This document shows, piece after piece, positions 18,985-31,400 of a stretch of 64,000 bases of DNA (position 1 is its first letter; each line of letters starts with the position of its first letter). The translations under genes were made by a program, and so were the position numbers. The stretch comes from Siphonodentalium dalli (taxonomy: Eukaryota > Mollusca > Scaphopoda > Gadilida > Siphonodentaliidae): assembly GCA_032622095.1 (NCBI GenBank), contig CP136069.1, positions 82,298,958 through 82,362,957 on the forward strand. The letters are read 5' to 3'. Under the pieces are notes generated by a model that saw nothing but the letters and a program-made list of their open reading frames with translations, ran no database searches and was not told where the DNA came from.

Positions 18985-20706
18985 GTTCGTACCAACAACC
19001 CATTTAGGAAAAGTAACGACGTGGTCACCGCTACTGAAGAATTTAACAAAAGTTCCCTAAGCACATGTTCGTCGATTGATATAAAGATTGGACACCCCTC
19101 TGATACACATTTCGCAATGTTGCACATTTGACACAAAACGTATAAACGGTTGGTTGGTTGGTTGGTAATGGCAACACGTGTTACACGTTACATGCATGTA
19201 CTGTGGCTGGAACTGGTTATTAACAAACACTAAACCTCTAAATATGTATAATCTTATACAACTGTGAAGCAAAATTATGCGAAGTAAACATATACAATGA
19301 TGTAATTTCTTCAACTCAAGTAGCTATCAAACGACTCAGCTTGATAAGGTATGTGTATAATGCACAAATGTGTATAGGAATATTCCGTGTTTGTCCCATC
19401 TTGCAATGTATTGTACTGTTGGTGCGATGGGTGCAATAACGTAACCAAACAAATATGACAGAAGATGATAGAATCCGAAAACATTCATATGCATTATGTG
19501 TCTCGTCAACACTTGAGAGTTTGTCCTGGATTATTGTTCAAAATGGAATTGAGTTATCACCCATCTAGATGGGCAAAACAAGTTTATATTTCACGATTTT
19601 CGGTCTACTTTCATCAGAAAACTCCGAAATGTTGCCATCTGTAAATTATACCATGGCGTTATAATAATGTATATTTCGAAGTGGGTACACTTCAATATAA
19701 TAGCACAAAATAATCGGAGTTGTGCTTTTGTATTCTGCCATACCGAAATTTCTAAAACTGATTTTGTTTCTTCTGAATTTTGGGGTGGGGGTGACACAAT
19801 CTACCACCACATAGCATCTATGGCAAAGAATGGCATCATTATCCTACAATCATATGCAGTATATATTTCCACAAGTTTCTATATTATATACGGGATCTCC
19901 ATTCAATGCAATACTGAATAATCGCCTATTGCGAGGGACGAAACAACTAAAAATAAATGATTTTTTGTCTATTTTCCACGTAAATTTAAGAAATTTTCAC
20001 ATCTATCACCGCAATCATGGCATTGCATTACTTTGTATTTATAAGTGTGTAACCTGCTATATCGTTGCACAAACATATCCCGAATACCTGTTCTTTTGTG
20101 TTCATTTTGTGCCGAATTTCCCTGAAACAGTGACTTTTTGTTGAATTTTGGGGTGAGGGTTGAAATAATCTTACATAACACATCACTTGTTAAATATGAT
20201 GACATAATCAGCATACTGTCGTATGCGGTATATATATACGCACTTTTCTAGACTATATACGATATCCCCGGTCAGAACAATATTGATCTATCGCCCATTA
20301 AGTGAGGCCAAAAAAATGAAAAATTGCGCTGTTTTGTCTATTTTTACAATAAATCTAAAAAAAAATCTTCGTTATATCAGAGAAATCGTACCACTATCAT
20401 AGTAAATATCTAGAGATATCTAGACTACAATATTTTAGCGCAAAATGTTCGCGTTTCTATACTTTTATTTCTCATTTTGACGAATTTTTCAAAAACAGGG
20501 ATTTTTGCTGAATTTTGTCACTTAATCAGCTAAAAATCATCTTTTGCATCATTTGTATATTTCACACCGGGTCCTATCCGGTGCACAATGTTATAACCTT
20601 CAAAATGATGCATCACAGGCCCGTGTGTGGTGCCGATGGACTAAACTCCTACTTCTAGTGAGCTTTTTGAGTTTGTCCGCTCTACTACTGTGAACACATC
20701 ATACGT
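18985..20706. repeat. Right arm of large inverted repeat
   Basis: Complement of 14493-16231, ending CATACGT at 20700-20706. The next 90 bp (GTTTGGTACGTCCGATT region) reappear in inverse form near 25975-26050 (CGGGCGTACCAAACTAAAG), so the arm end belongs to a dispersed family. Confidence 0.85.
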
Positions 20707-21870
20707 GAGTACATATTTCATAATTATCATATAACTTTAGTTTGGTACGTCCGATTAAAAAATAAATCATATGCTTTCTCACCAAGCACATACTATACAC
20801 ATGTACACAACACTTACATATATAGTGTGGTCGTGAGAGAGTTGGACCCGGAAGAAATTGGATACAAGCTGATTTTGGTGTCATTCGACGCGGAAAAACA
20901 CCAGGAACAACATATCCAAATTCCGCAAAAATCCACTCATGAGAAAGTTCAGGATCCAAGATGGCGTCCAATATGGCCGACACAATAAGTAAATTTACCA
21001 TCGGTGACCAATAACATACGAATCCTCGGTACACATGGCTCATGTCGCAACAAAACATATTCCACATTGAAATTAACACATGTTAGAACATACATAGTCA
21101 TAAACTCGTTGTCTCTGGAGGCAGATGGCTATCAATATGGCCGCCGAATTCGGGAAAATTATAATTTTCAAGTGTATACAAATATTTTTCTAATATAAAT
21201 GTCTATTATATTGATATCTCATATTTCAATACAGCAGTTTTGGTATTATTTATGCAGAAAGGAACCAAGACCAACATACCCAAAATTCACAAAATATAGC
21301 ACACGTAGTCAGGATACAAGATAGCGTCCAAGATGGCTGCCAAAACTCCGGGTTATATGGAAACTATTCAACCAAAACGCAAGCTACATTGACTTAAACA
21401 TGGGACAGGCGATACATTAATATAGGCCTAATGTGGTTACCAAAGGTGAGGATGGATGCCAATATGGCCACAGAATTCGGAAAATTTGCTGATGAAATTT
21501 CAAGCTTATGTCTTTCTCAGACAATATTCTCAAATTAACAAAGGAAAACACGTCCATTAGCCACACTCAGTCTTTGCAACACAAATGGAACATACAAGAA
21601 TACTTCATGTACTCAGTTATCATCTTAAGAAATTTCAAGTCTAATTACCTCTGAGTTTCTGCAACCTTCTCTGCGACAATCTCCACATGCTACAACACAT
21701 TTATTCCATTTTTGCGACACGAACATAAGTGACTGCCACAAGGATTCCCGGACGAACGAACTTCAAAAGTTCACAAGGTGCTGCAGCCTGGTCACTCATA
21801 ATTGGGACGAGTTCTGAGATATCAACGATCCACCCCAATCCCATGGGTCCAACACATCATTTCGGAGATT
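20707..21870. repeat. Diverged tandem repeats, no gene
   Basis: About three diverged copies of a roughly 200-bp unit (near 20890, 21100-21300 and 21400-21500), each with a CCAAGATGGCNNCCAA-like core and an ATTCGG/ATTCCG-like segment. Related words occur at 32400-33050. No coding sequence supported. Confidence 0.5.
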
Positions 21871-21879
21871 TTTACAAAT

Positions 21880-23572
21880 GATTACTTGTAGATGAACTCT
21901 TTTGCGACTTTGCACCGTACATAATAAAACAAAAATGTTTTATACCTAATTTTCCTATTTCACATTGGGTGACTTCGATATTATGCATGCTTAGTGATGC
22001 ATCCCGAAAGTCAGCAGATTCTTGGTATTTCTTGGTAAGACCGGTTTTACCATTCACAAGTATGGTAGAAGTGGTGTCACAACCTAACCACGCACGCAGA
22101 AACAGAAATGTTTTTGTTGTGGAATCACCCGCCTTATTCACGATATCGCCAAAGTGTAATGCCTGTTACTTGTCTTTCGTGGTTCCGAAAGGTAGTACAC
22201 GTCTGCCACATTTGATGTCCATTGATACAGCAATAGAACCAGTATATCGGTGTCATCTGCAATCACACTCACTTGCTTGGAATGTGATGCGTATTCAATG
22301 ACAGAAGCAACTACGAATGTGTCCGAATCTCCTGTACTCATGTGTATTGTTTGTCCATCTGCGTTGAGTAGTTGACTCAACAAATCAATAAACTGACTCT
22401 TATTGTTCTCGGTTGAGAGAAAATCTCTTGATTCATACGAGGATCCATGTGGTCTTTGAGTTGAGCATCTGCACATGTTTTCCCACTACGCCTTCAGTGT
22501 TCGTGATCTTTGATCGATGGACCATTTCCATAACCATCGAACACAATGCACCAACTCTATATTTCATTCGCACGTACTTAACATATTGGTTAGCTATGTA
22601 CATTTTTTGCCCACTTAACTTTGTGGAGAAGAGTCCACCATCGATAACAGCTATGGCTTGCTCCGGCAGATCACAACCCTGGACAGAATCAGTCAACGAT
22701 TTAGCTAGTTGGGCTTTTACGGATTTCCTCATAGCATGATCCTTGAATAGTGACGTTGGCATTGTTGTAAGTTCGTAAGAAAAATATTCAGCCACGTCCT
22801 ACTCGCGTTGTGTAATTGCTATCAATTGTGAGAATAGCAAAGTTGGGTTGAATTGCATTCAATCATTCTCGACTCTGATCCCAGGATATAAATGGTCAAG
22901 AGATTTTATTTGATCATTCCTCTTGATAGAGGCATCTGTGATACTCATGCTCTTAAGCTTTTTGTGGATCTCGAAACCGACAAGTTCAGAATTAATACAG
23001 TTAACACCGTCCCCATCACTAAATGTTAACCCAAACGACAGGCAGTGTAGTTTACCTTCACTCAAATCAAAAGGCTCATGTTCGTCAAACAAACGTTGTA
23101 TGTTTATCAAATCGTCAGTCACGTTTGCTCATACTTGCCGCGTACTCAGCGTTCTGTTCACTGGTGGTGTGTCTAAGTTTTGTCAATTCTGTCATGGCAC
23201 CATGAATCTCGGCAACGCCTATGCATGCTATATATCCACTGTATTCGAACAGATTCGGTCACTCATTTACATGTACTTCTTGCAAGACTCTGCCTTTGAT
23301 AGAACACATAAGGACTCCATTATGAGATATGTTGATAATCCTGCCCATAATCTATTGCCCCATTACAGCATGAAACCAATTTTCGGCGAAACACTTGTAC
23401 AGCCAATGGTGTTTATTAAGTAGTTCCAACATTTGCTGGAGATACAGTCGACAGCTCTTGACATAGTTGGCGTGACGGTAGCCGCAAATAGTTTTGTCGC
23501 TTGACCCTCAACATCAAGCAGAGTTGAATATATACAGTCCTCATCGGAAGGATTCAAATCTGTAAACGGCAA
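21880..23572 (-). pseudogene. Degenerate Asp-rich (PIN/FEN-like?) invertebrate gene family member
   Basis: Consecutive minus-strand frames form one broken gene. In order: MPFTDLNPSDEDCIYSTLL (about 23572), INSELVGFEIHKKLK (22950), FFSYELTTMPTSLFKD-like segment (22790), AIAVIDGGLF (22650), STGDSDTFVVASVIEYA (22330), VIADDTDILVLLLY (22250) and FLRAWLGCDTTST (22110). The spaced acidic motifs GDSDT and ADDTDILVLLL recall PIN/FEN-type nucleases. I know this as a large anonymous family in bivalves and other invertebrates; its function is not established. Several frameshifts and a damaged middle (23130-23420) make it a pseudogene. Confidence 0.6.
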
Positions 23573-23611
23573 AAACAGAACATCAGACCTTGTTGGGTAC
23601 TTCTGGCCTGA

Positions 23612-24400
23612 TTATAGGAAATGTTTCAAACCTAGTTTAATAAAAATTGCCAAATTGTTCAATATCTCAGGGCTGGTCGAGCTAAGAATTTCGAATAAAA
23701 GTTCTCTCGACGGTGCGTCATTACATGACTTCGGAATATATTTCTCGCGCAAATCTTTGAGTTGCGGACACATAAATATAAAATGAAATTCATCACATAT
23801 CAGTGTGTTGCAAAGCAAGCAACTGTCTTTTTTATTAATTTTATGTTTGCTTTTCCGTTTTCTCAACCTACCGGTCTCAATACCCAATTTATGATTGGAT
23901 GTTCGTATTTCTCAACGTGAATGGTAATGTCAAATGGCGTGTTCGTATAGTGCCAACTCAATAAGGGTTGTGATTTCAGATGTTTATAAAACTCCCCTCT
24001 TTCCGATGAACCAACATCGTTACGCCACTGGATTCTAAACTCTTCAATTAGTGTTGCATTAAAACTTCTAAAGGAGCTACATGATAGAGGAGTTTGGTTA
24101 TCCCAGTTATCATGAAGATTCGCAGATTGGATAACTCCTGATTTATAATCAATATATCTTAAGTGTTTATTTTTGGCATTTCTAACAGTAAGTTATAGAG
24201 TACTGATGTGATACCATTATCTTTCTTGACAATTCGACACCGTGCAGTATGAGATCATTCTCTTCTTTGTCTCGATATATAGTGGCCATCGGCCTAATTC
24301 GCCATAATTCCGGGGTTTTGTACTGGTGGAATATGATCTCTACGGGCGTCAACCAGAGTAGAGATTCATGGCATGATCTAGTTGAGGGATAACATTTAAT
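23612..24400 (-). pseudogene. LINE C-terminal fragment, minus strand
   Basis: The minus-strand frame ending at 23612 contains CLLCNTLICDEFHFIFMC, LKDLREKYIPKSC and a final helical IFIKLGLKHFL, the same C-terminal domain as the LINE at 13480-13703. Upstream (23890-24400) broken frames probably continue toward the reverse transcriptase, but no RT motif is clear. Confidence 0.6.
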
Positions 24401-26130
24401 CTGGAGAAAACCCGGGCACTCCTACTGGTTGCCAGCCTGCCGCTGAATATCCCCACTTTTGTTTTCTGTGGATTCATTTTGGGGGTGGGGATGGTAGAGT
24501 GGGTGGCTGGGACATGAGGGGTGCCATGTACAGGTTAGGTATATATACCTGTATGTACATTCAGTCTTGGTGGTGGTAGGGGGTTGGTTTCATGAGACCA
24601 GTCAATATAAGTGAAGCATGATAGTCCATGGGAGAATATCTATCAGTATAGTCATTATACGTGTGAGTGTCTGAACCGCCTCGATTACTTCGTCCACAGC
24701 CACGACCACGTCCGTGTCCTCGTTGATGAATGGGCCTTTTCTGTGGTCTGTTCCCATGTACCTTCAGCTGTTTCACCTTGCTGTAATTCTCTTGATTCTC
24801 ATCAGTTCTATATCAAGTGGTGGTGTGACTGTATGGGGGCGAATTTATTGTCAGCAAATAACCTATGCTCTACGATTCTGGTTTTCTGTCTTTTACCTCG
24901 CGCGCTTATTTTGCCATCAGCGCCAAGACGTTATTCCTATACTTGGGAGATTTCCGTTGATGTAGCAGTCTGTGCCGCGAAGAAGTCCATTCAGCTTACG
25001 CACCATGTCTCGGTCCTCTAGTTTTGAGAATTTTGCTAGGATTGATTTGGGCAGCATCGAGTTATATCCTCCCGCGATGGAACAAGTGCCGTATAGAAAA
25101 ACCCATTTACACACTCGTGTCGATCTGTGTATTTATTACACATCCATCATTGTTTCATCAATGATGGTATACTAGTTGAAATTATGTGATAATTGTTCAT
25201 CTAATAACCATTATACGATTTCTAGGAGACCACCACATGTAGCCCCGAGGTATGTAAATGAGTGTTCATAAAAGCCTGTTTTGTTGGAGTTGCGTGGTGT
25301 TTTATTTTGGACATAGGCAATCTCACCAAGGCGTTTAGAGGACTGCGATGAGTCTGAGATGTATTCGTTAACAAACCCAATGGAGGGATTATATTGTCAA
25401 TGAAACCCAAGTCCCAAATGCATACATTATATATGTATATACGGCCTCGTAGCATGTCACTGCATGTGGTGGCATCACGTCATGTCGTATTTCTTCTTTT
25501 CAATCAATCAAAGATTGTGGCTTATAGTCTGCGAAGCGAAGGAAATAACAATAGTTGCAATATTGTTTGTTATTTGCCATATTGGATTTATTCTAATATC
25601 AAAATTATCAGTTAAAATCGGAAGCCATGTGTTAAAATGCAACGGGTGTGTGTGTAAACGGATCAACGGACCAAGACAACGGACCAACACAACACAGTCA
25701 AGTGAATGCTACTGTAACCTAATTTGTCCAGAATATCACTGTTATATAATAATTCTGATTGTATAGTCCAACTGCACGAAAAACAACCCAACTAAGTCTA
25801 AAGATATGGAAATCATCCAATGGACTGAATTTAATCTAGCCAACAGTTAATCACAAGAAAACCAAAGTCAGAAATGGTAACGCCCACAAGATCATATTAT
25901 TAGGCATATATAAAATATATTGGAGCTTTAATATGTAATTGTTTTCGTATGTGTGTATGGTGTGTTTGGTGATGAAGCAAGTGAGAGAAAACAAAATAAA
26001 TCGGGCGTACCAAACTAAAGTTATGATAATTATATGTGTTCACAAAGGACGCACACGTTCCAAATGGTTGAAAGATTCGTCGGTAAACACAAAACGCCCA
26101 TTGCATTGATACACCAATGCCGTTTATAAC
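24401..26130. other. Unassigned sequence, no supported gene
   Basis: A minus-strand frame at 24917-25114 contains KLNGLLRGTDCYIN, which faintly resembles an ORF1-type retroelement protein, and one at 24561-24776 is Arg/Gly-rich. Neither is enough for a call. An 11-base GATGAAACAATGATGG / ATCATTGTTTCATCAATG-like inverted pair lies at 25145-25166. The rest shows nothing recognisable. Confidence 0.3.
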
Positions 26131-26250
26131 AAGACAGTCAATGACTGTGGGGTCGCTCACCAGACTGCAAAGACTGATAAGACTGGGACTCTGGAGACCA
26201 CAACAGTCAGAACTTTTCATAATCACTTTAAAAGAAGTAGATCTAAACAG
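26131..26250. repeat. Dispersed 120-bp repeat, copy 1
   Basis: ACAAGACAGTCAATGACTGT through CTAAAC. A second copy lies at 51895-52012 in the same orientation with about 80% identity. Confidence 0.75.
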
Positions 26251-26339
26251 GATATGTGGCCAAATTACCAAATGTACACTACTAGTTCTTGGCTCTGCCA
26301 TACATATTTTAAGAATTACTATGTTGTGAAATAGTTATG

Positions 26340-26996
26340 TCTCTGGCAATGCCCTTATTCGACTTTGTGATGCCATTTTCACAAATCTGTCACCCAAGGT
26401 AATTTCCTACTAAATATAAGCAAAATAGGCCATTTCATTCCTGCATAGAAGACGTATGATGAATTGCTATGGAGAGAAAGAGTAATGTAGCTGGCCTTGC
26501 ACCTACTTGACCTGGTGACCCTGATTAAACAAATCTGAATCACACATCACCAAAGGAGCTTCAATATTAAATGTGAACTAAATAGAGCTGGTGGTTCTTT
26601 CAAAGAACACTTTTCAAGTTTGCCAAATATGTTCTGATGAAGTGGTGGGTGTGGGAGAGTTAAATGTCCTGTTGAAAGATTTGAACAATACATATGATAG
26701 ATTGATGTTGTAATTGGGAATTAATGACCTCTAGCAGATCTCCAGGAAATGTTTATAAAAATGTCAGACTTCACTTGCAATTTTTAATATTTTGTGGAGT
26801 TATGTCCCTGCCACATTTGACCCAGTGACCTCATTTGAACAAATCTGAATGTGAGTCACCTGGGCAATATCCACACCAACTATGAACCCATTCGGTCTTA
26901 TGGTTCCAGAGGAGAAGTTTAAAGAATTGTTGACGGACGGACGAGGAGTGATGACTATAGCTCCACCAGAGACTTTGTCTCAGGTGAGCCAAAAAC
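26340..26996 (+). mobile_element. SINE/MITE-like repeat E, copy 1
   Basis: Built of diverged units of about 165 bp sharing GACC(C)AGTGACCTCATTTGAACAAATCTGAA-type words (seen near 26511 and 26820). It ends in a tail with GACGGACGGACG, GATGACTATAGCTCCACC, AGACTTTGTCTCAGGTGAGC and AAAAA. The same tail closes the copies at 28285 and 53755. It has no coding capacity. Confidence 0.65.
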
Positions 26997-27017
26997 TATT
27001 GAAATTATAGAATGACT

Positions 27018-27030
27018 CCCCCCCCCCCCC
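27018..27030. repeat. Poly(C) run
   Basis: 13 consecutive C in an otherwise AT-rich stretch. Confidence 0.95.
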
Positions 27031-27289
27031 ACTTTGGATCCCAAAATGCAACAGAATTCAAACTTTTTTAATGGAAGGGGAAGAACTCCATCTTTAATAT
27101 ATAGAGTTATTCCCCCTGCATTGAAAATAATTTAGCTTTTTACTGCAATCTAGATGACAAAACTCTTTGGCAACTCAATAAAAACAACATGTCCACAGTT
27201 TATTATACTGGATAAGTTGATAATACAATGTTTTGGAGCTTGCTCTTTCAAATGGTATATAATATGCCATATATTTTATATAATGTAAT

Positions 27290-27885
27290 CTGGGGGTTAA
27301 AAAATTAAGTAGTTTACTATTTTATATTCATTTTAGTCTATATAATTAATTTTGAGAAAACAAATTACATCTCATTGAACAAATCTGCTAATTCCACCCC
27401 TCAACCCATGGGGACATCCCTGCAAGAATAGGACATCTGTGATTTATTGGATGCTTGTCTACATTTGCCTAACAATATTTCCTTAACCTTGAAAGCCAGT
27501 GCATTCTCTTAGGTGAGGCTACCTATGGGACACTCACATATATAAGACAATGCACTGGCATGATACTAGTACTTTGTTATAAAATAATAAATATTGGACA
27601 AATATTAAAACTAGGAGCTCATTTCTCTTGATCAATGGTCTATTATTTTATATTCATTTTATTTTAGTATATGTAATTGGTTTTGGAAAAACAATTACAT
27701 CTCAATGAACAAATCTGAGAAATTTGCCCCCTCCCCAAACATATGTGGGGACATCCCTGCGAGAATACCGGTAGGACATGTGTGATTTATTTGGATGTCT
27801 GACCATATTGGCCTAACAATATTTCCTTGATCTTGAACCCCAGTGTATTCTCTTATATATAGGATAATACACTGGTGCAGGGTCT
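27290..27885. repeat. Diverged tandem duplication with hairpins
   Basis: 27300-27530 and 27640-27860 are diverged copies sharing TTTTATATTCATTTTA, GGGGACATCCCTGC, CTAACAATATTTCCTT and a CCAGTG.ATTCTCTTA end. Each copy ends in a hairpin: GCCAGTGCATT (27495-27505) pairs perfectly with AATGCACTGGC (27549-27559), and CCAGTGTATT pairs with AATACACTGG in the second. Confidence 0.75.
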
Positions 27886-28216
27886 TTATTGCTGTACCAG
27901 CATAGCTCTGGTAATGAAATGGTTAATACTAATGCTATTATAAAATGTGTACACTGTCAAACAGTTAGAGTTGTATTTGAGAATGCTGTAAACACATAGG
28001 ATTAAATTTCATTCACAGACATCTTTCTCTCTTACCCTGATAACTGTGGATATTGAGATAAAAGTTAATTACTTTATAATGACTGGACACACAGCTGTGA
28101 GCACTGTGAGAATTAAGGCTGGTCAGTTCCTGGCATGTCATATAACTAAAGTGTAAGGCTTTTAATGGGGTAAACCTTGCAGGGATCTCTGGTGTGGGGT
28201 GGCATGGACATGCAGT

Positions 28217-28245
28217 GGTGGGGGGTGGGGTGGAGGGGGGGGGCA
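28217..28245 (+). other. G-rich tract with quadruplex potential
   Basis: GGTGGGGGGTGGGGTGGAGG followed by a run of G: four or more G-runs of three or longer within 29 bases. Confidence 0.6.
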
Positions 28246-28284
28246 AGTGTTTAAAACAAGGATTTGAATTAACTTTTTTTTAAG

Positions 28285-28846
28285 AGTTATGTCCCTGGGC
28301 CCTGGCTATGCCCCTATTTGACCCAGTGACCCCATTTGAACAAATCTGAACCCCAGTCACACAAGGACTCTCCATACCAAATGTAAGCTAAATCGGTCAA
28401 ATGGTTCAAAAGAAGAAGTCATTCTAAGAATTACTATGGAGGAATAGAGTTATGGCCCTGGTTTCTCAACTAATCAACCTGGTGACCTCATTTTAACAAA
28501 TCTGAATGTGAGTCAACTAGGGAACATCCACACCAAATATGAATCCATACGGCCTTATAGTTCAGTAAAAGAAGTCGTTCTAAGAATTACTATGGAGGAA
28601 TAGAGTTATGGCCCTGCTTTCACAACTATTCCACCCAGTGACCTCATTTGAACAAATCTGAATGTGATTCACCTAGGGAACATCCACACCAAATATGAAC
28701 ACGTTAAGTCTTACGGTTCGGGACGAGAAGATGATTGTTGACGGACGGACGGACGGACGGACGGACGGTCAGACGGACGGACGGACGACGGACGAGGAGT
28801 GATGACTATAGCTCCACCGGAGACTTCGTCTCAGGTGAGCTAAAAA
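28285..28846 (+). mobile_element. SINE/MITE-like repeat E, copy 2 (three units + tail)
   Basis: Three tandem units of about 165 bp, each with AGTTATG(T/G)CCCTG, CATTTGAACAAATCTGAA-like, ACTATGGAGGAATAG and (G)AAGAAGTC. A (GGAC)n microsatellite follows (about 28738-28795), then GAGTGATGACTATAGCTCC and GTCTCAGGTGAGCTAAAAA. This is the best preserved copy in the window. Confidence 0.7.
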
Positions 28847-29640
28847 GCTGTTAACTCCGCGAATAACACTGATTATAACAACCAGACATAGACAAATCGA
28901 ATGGAAAGCCTTATCAATGGAGCTAATCGATAATAACCGAGGCCGTATGCATATATACCCTCACTCGTAATGGGATGACAGTGTATGCAGATAGCATGTA
29001 CCCCCTCGCTCGTTGTGCGATGACAGTGATGTTATTCCCCCGCTGTTTAGCACGACTATAAAACAGGTACACAATTTACCGAGTACGTTTTAAATCCCAT
29101 TTACTCCATCACCTCCTACGACAGGGCGCAATACCGTTGCCAATATTCTCCCTAAGATGGTGTAATAATTAAAATGGTAACAAAGTAACGGCATCCATTC
29201 GGCTATATTTTTCTCTCAACATTTCATGTATTTATAACAGCTGGAATCAGACACAATTTTATAATCCTGAATCAGTTACTTTTCAAAGATTGTCTACCCA
29301 TAGAACCCAGTTTCAGATAATTGATTGATCTACTTCCAAACTTACCAAATCAGATAAATGGTGGATGCACCAAGGAGAGCACAAATTCCTGTTTTCCTTC
29401 TTGGATAATGATGATACACAATAATATTTTCTATCACCAGGAAAAGCACAACTGTTGTATGCTGAAAGTGAAACAATATTAAATGGGATAATTGTTATAT
29501 GTACTATATAATGGCAGGAAAGTAAAATGAATAACTTTTTGTTCAACCGATTTTTTAATGTTCTCAAAATCTTGCATTGTCACAAAAAAATCATTAGAAA
29601 TTTATAAAACCATATCTTGACCAATGAAACACTGCAACGC
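28847..29640. other. Unassigned sequence
   Basis: A short direct repeat (GATGACAGTG with CCCTCNCTCGT, near 28960 and 29010). Otherwise no gene or recognisable repeat on either strand. Confidence 0.3.
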
Positions 29641-30160
29641 CAAGCGTGGTATGTATGTAATCTTTTTGGTTATTTACTAAATCCAAGAATCTGTTTCCCC
29701 TTATATTGGACAACCAACACAACAAAGCACAACCAAATCCGATGATCCATGCCCAAGTTACAAACTGAAATGTCCATAGGATACAAAATTATGAAATTCC
29801 CAAGTCAAACAAGGGCTCTAATTCTGATAAAAATGAATGGACGAAACCCGTGGTATGTGGATATCCTTTACCGCATAATGGGTTATTACCATACCAAAGC
29901 ACACATGTATCTGATGATCCATGAAGAATTACACGCTGAAATATTCTTACATGCACAAAATTATTGGAGTACTAGTAGTTAGTATATTTGTATCCTTTAC
30001 TCCGAGCTGTGCCACCCCAAAGCACAACTGAATCTGATGATACTTGCCGAAGTTACAAGCTGAAATGTTCTTTCGGACACAAAATTCACGAATTTCAAAG
30101 TCAAACAAATATATTGTATTTAAAGTTATCCGAAGACCGATAATAAACATGCAACCCTCG
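29640..30160. repeat. Diverged tandem repeat, about 150 bp
   Basis: Three or so copies share CAAAGCACAAC, TCTGATGAT(C/A)(C/T), GAA(G/T)TTACA(A/C)GCTGAAAT and ACA(C/A)AAAATTA. Too diverged to set exact borders. Short frames through it are repeat-derived. Confidence 0.6.
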
Positions 30161-30417
30161 TCAATAAATGTTCCGTAAGTATATTTTGGGGATTTTGGGA
30201 CTTAAACAACAATCAATTCCCATAGGATCATATACAGATTCTGCTTTGAACGGATGTTGTTGTGAAGTCTGAGTTCTGGTATTTGAGTACCCGAAAAGAG
30301 GGCGTGCCTATATTCATTCATTGGTTATATCTCGTCCCTCCCACAAATGACTCTATAACTTTGGTTTGGATTTATGCACATGGGGTCTGCGTTCGCGCTC
30401 ACCCTACATTGGTACAA
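30161..30417. other. Unassigned sequence
   Basis: No gene or repeat seen between the two tandem arrays. Confidence 0.3.
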
Positions 30418-30800
30418 TACCCATGTAAAATGTCCAAATTACTTGGGTAAACTTGGGAATACTTGGTTACAGGTACGAGGATTTAATTTGGTAGATACCA
30501 GTGTATAATTGGGTACGTGCACTATGGTATACATGGGAACAGTACCATTGTAAAAAAGCCCAAATGACCTGTATAAACTTGGGTATACTTGGGACAAGTA
30601 CGAGGGTTTACATTGGTAGATATCAATATATACTTGGTTACGTGAACCATGATATACATGGGCACAGTACCCTTGTAAAATGTCCAAATGACCTGGGTAA
30701 ACTTGGGTATACATGGGTAAAAGTACGAGGTGTACGTGCACCGTGGTATAGATCGGTACATCACACTTGCAAAATGCCACAAATGACGTGGGTACATTCA
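30418..30800. repeat. Minisatellite, unit about 125 bp
   Basis: The word G(T/C)CCAAAT(G/T)AC(C/T)TG followed by TAAACTTGGG recurs at about 30432, 30558 and 30682. Each unit contains ACTTGGGTATAC, GTACGAGG and ATACATGGG(A/C)ACAGTACC. Open frames on both strands come from the repeat and are not genes. Confidence 0.85.
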
Positions 30801-31150
30801 CTAGGTTGCATGTACCGACGCACTTTTTTTCAAATGGGCCAGTTCAAAACATAGACGTAACCAAGAATGTCTCATTATACGGTAGACGGCGGAGTGGCGG
30901 GTTTAGTTATATAACGGATAGGAAGCATATTTTGACGGACGGGGAGATGTTTAGCCTTACAATATTGGTCGGTTTTACTCTAAACTGGTTATAATTTATT
31001 GGACACAAAAGTGGGAGGGACCACGGAGATTGTTTCGGATGTTGACTAGGTATCTGGAAAGCCAGTTGGAAGCCAGAAACCAGTTCGTTGTTCTCGCAGT
31101 AGATCGGGGAGGGGGTCATAAGTGATTTGAAGTAGGGATCGGTAATTTGC
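30801..31150. other. Unassigned sequence
   Basis: No supported gene. A minus-strand frame (30907-31119) shows no recognisable similarity. Confidence 0.3.
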
Positions 31151-31400
31151 TAAAATAAAAATATTTTGGATGTAATCTTAATTATTTGTCAACGGCCACC
31201 CTACGATGCGGTTTGTTTCGTGAAAATCTGACCGGAAATGCGATTTTTGGCATTATACCACTTTGGGTGGTACGGTATGGAAACACAGAGTGTTGGTGGT
31301 AACATTTTTGGATGGAATCTTAATTATTCGCAAACCGCCACCCTACAACTTCCGTTTATTTCATAAAAATCGGACCGGAATATTTGTTTTCGAGTGTCCA
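31151..31400. repeat. Two-copy diverged direct repeat
   Basis: TTTTGGATG(T/G)AATCTTAATTATT, CCGCCACCCTAC-like and AAAATC(T/G)GACCGGAA occur at 31168-31233 and 31309-31380. Confidence 0.65.

Larger units (their letters stand above)
14493..20706. mobile_element. Large inverted-repeat structure, arms about 1.7 kb
   Basis: Arms 14493-16231 and 18985-20706 are inverted copies of each other, over about 2.75 kb of interior. Identity is high but with scattered substitutions and indels. The interior holds a minus-strand Ty3/gypsy gag-protease remnant. No transposase was recognised in the arms and no convincing target duplication was seen. Either a foldback-type element or two inverted copies of a dispersed repeat around a retroelement would explain it. 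Confidence 0.7.

Noticed and set aside
30439-30854. Frames on both strands at 30.4-30.9 kb
   Set aside because: They follow the 125-bp minisatellite unit and have no recognisable domain.
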